Assembly: GCA_946479005.1 (NCBI GenBank)
Contig: CAMLEM010000093.1
Location: 1-6,880, forward strand
DNA length: 6,880 nucleotides
Source: an uncultured Chitinophagaceae bacterium
GTDB taxonomy: Bacteria > Bacteroidota > Bacteroidia > Chitinophagales > Chitinophagaceae
Direction of reading: 5' to 3'
Part shown: positions 5,857-6,880 of the stretch, piece by piece
How positions within the stretch are numbered: the stretch's first letter is position 1
How the letters are laid out: every line of letters starts with the position of its first letter
Program-made: the position numbers and the translations under genes
Notes under the pieces: model-generated
Told to the model about the DNA's origin: nothing
What the model saw: only the letters and a program-made list of their open reading frames with translations
Database searches by the model: none

Positions 5857-6880
5857 TTAGTATCTGACCAGGACGCTCTTCGCCCCGATGATATTACCTG
5901 ATCCGTCGTGTACCCTTACGGTATACACTCCGCTGCTTTTCACCCCAAGATCCACCTTCATCTCGGTGAAGGGAAGCACGGCCTGGTGCTCCTTCTCGTA
6001 AACAAGAGAGCCCTTGGAATCATATATCCTTACCGTGAGCGGACCTGTGGAACCGGTTGCAAATACCCGCACCTGGAACTGCCCATTATTGGGGTTCGGG
6101 TAAACCCAAACGTTACTGGATGCTGTTCCGGTCACCACCAGGGGTGCCGAAGTACTTACGCAACCCCTCGGATCCGTATAGCGGACAGTATAAGACCCCA
6201 GGCCATTAACCGTCACATTGCTCAGAACATTACCACTCGCCCCGGGTATCACATTTCCATCCAGCAACCAAACATAGCTGCCACCCGGAGGAATTCCGGT
6301 TGCCGTGATGCTCATCACATCGCCCGGCTGCAGGGTCGGCGCCATTGAAGGATGCAGGGATATCTGCGGCAATGTGTTCACGAATAAGGTTGCCATATTC
6401 GATGTAACACTGGAACAAAGACCATTCACAATGACGCGGTAGGTATTTGTATTCATCGCCGTGGTGATGTTATTCACTGTAAGTGTAGATGAAGTGGCTC
6501 CGGCCACATTATTCCAGGCTCCACCGCTGAATACCTGCCACTGGTAACTGGCAGCATTGGAAGCGGTGACAGAGAAGGTGGCAGTACTTCCTACACAGGA
6601 GGTCTGGGTGGTCGGTTGAATACTGATCACCGGTAACTGGCCATCATTCACCGTTACGGTAAAGGAACAGGTAGAGAAATTACCTGATGCATCCGTAGCA
6701 CGGTAGGTTACGGTGGTAACCCCTACCGGGAAGGATTGGCCGCTCGCAAGTCCTGCCTGGAGCGTGGTGGTCACACCCGGGCAATTGTCTGTGGCGGTCA
6801 CTGTATAATTCACCACGGCTGAGCAGGAACCTGCAGGGGTGCTTACGGTAATATTCGAAGGACAATTGATCACCGGCAAT
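5857..6880 (-). CDS. Secreted protein with HYR, Ig-like and T9SS type A sorting domains, C-terminal part (5' end outside window)
   Basis: The frame is open from the right window edge to the TAA at 5857-5859, showing 340 residues. The TTG at 6877-6879 is an internal Leu codon, not a start: Leu-PVINCPSNITV is the normal opening of a HYR domain and matches the later linker NDGQLPVI, so more domains precede it. Visible order, numbered from that Leu, is a HYR domain (1-79, with NCP, DNCPG and TYRATDASGN), an Ig-like domain (about 84-167, with SYQWQV and NTYRVIV), another Ig/PKD-like domain (about 168-250, with YTDPRGC) and a T9SS type A sorting domain (about 257-340, starting VYPNPNNGQF and ending SVLVRY). 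HYR and Ig-like modules are typical of extracellular adhesive or scaffold proteins. Any catalytic domain would be upstream and out of view. The Ig-like domain resembles the one at residues 1114-1208 of the neighbouring protein. A strong terminator follows the stop. Confidence 0.92.
   Translation of the reverse strand, partial: LPVINCPSNITVSTPAGSCSAVVNYTVTATDNCPGVTTTLQAGLASGQSFPVGVTTVTYRATDASGNFSTCSFTVTVNDGQLPVISIQPTTQTSCVGSTATFSVTASNAASYQWQVFSGGAWNNVAGATSSTLTVNNITTAMNTNTYRVIVNGLCSSVTSNMATLFVNTLPQISLHPSMAPTLQPGDVMSITATGIPPGGSYVWLLDGNVIPGASGNVLSNVTVNGLGSYTVRYTDPRGCVSTSAPLVVTGTASSNVWVYPNPNNGQFQVRVFATGSTGPLTVRIYDSKGSLVYEKEHQAVLPFTEMKVDLGVKSSGVYTVRVHDGSGNIIGAKSVLVRY

Noticed and set aside
5908..6348. 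Plus-strand open frame of 146 codons
   Set aside because: It is antisense to the second T9SS protein, whose minus-strand frame has clear domains. The plus-strand translation looks compositionally random.
6877..6879. TTG as a start codon for the second T9SS protein
   Set aside because: The Leu is the normal residue in the linker before a HYR domain (compare NDGQLPVI later in the same protein), there is no signal peptide after it, and the frame runs open to the window edge.
1..6880. Defence system, mobile element, CRISPR array or RNA gene
   Set aside because: No transposase, integrase, nuclease or toxin-like frame is visible, and there are no short regularly spaced repeats and no tRNA-like or rRNA-like segment. 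The only long repeat is the in-frame coding duplication.

Overview
The window looks like chromosomal DNA from a member of Bacteroidota, most likely of the Chitinophagaceae/Sphingobacteriia type. The evidence is two neighbouring genes for large secreted proteins that end in type IX secretion (T9SS) type A sorting domains with the motif YPNPNNGQF, the lack of Shine-Dalgarno sequences at the starts, and the sequence style of RuvB. The family-level placement is inference. There are four protein genes, two of them cut by the window edges. I see no rRNA, tRNA, CRISPR array, transposase, integrase or attachment site.

Layout. (1) Positions 1-451, plus strand: the C-terminal part of an OmpR/PhoB-type response regulator, holding the end of the receiver domain and the complete winged-helix DNA-binding domain. 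(2) 461-1486, minus strand: complete ruvB, encoding the Holliday-junction branch-migration motor. It converges on the response regulator with only 9 bp between the two stop codons. (3) 1487-1548: a short spacer holding a perfect 10-bp hairpin, probably the terminator of the next gene, which ends only 13 bases before the ruvB ATG. (4) 1549-5688, minus strand: a 1379-residue secreted multidomain protein with a signal peptide, a gapless 186-residue tandem duplication, Ig-like modules, two proprotein-convertase P-domain-like modules that appear to be inserted inside Ig-like hosts, two more Ig-like domains and a T9SS sorting domain. (5) 5689-5856: a 168-bp intergenic region with a strong bidirectional terminator, a weak promoter candidate and a leader hairpin. 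(6) 5857-6880, minus strand: the C-terminal part of a second T9SS cargo protein (HYR domain, two Ig-like domains, sorting domain), whose start lies beyond the window.

How they fit together. The two T9SS proteins are adjacent, on the same strand, built from related Ig-like modules and capped by similar sorting domains. They are probably surface-attached or released adhesin/matrix-type proteins, but a strong terminator separates them, so they are likely separate transcription units. The response regulator and ruvB are ordinary chromosomal neighbours with no evident functional link to them. Nothing here is clearly a new biological system. The most unusual feature is the architecture of the 1379-residue protein: nested P-like domains without any protease, and a conserved tandem jelly-roll-like pair.
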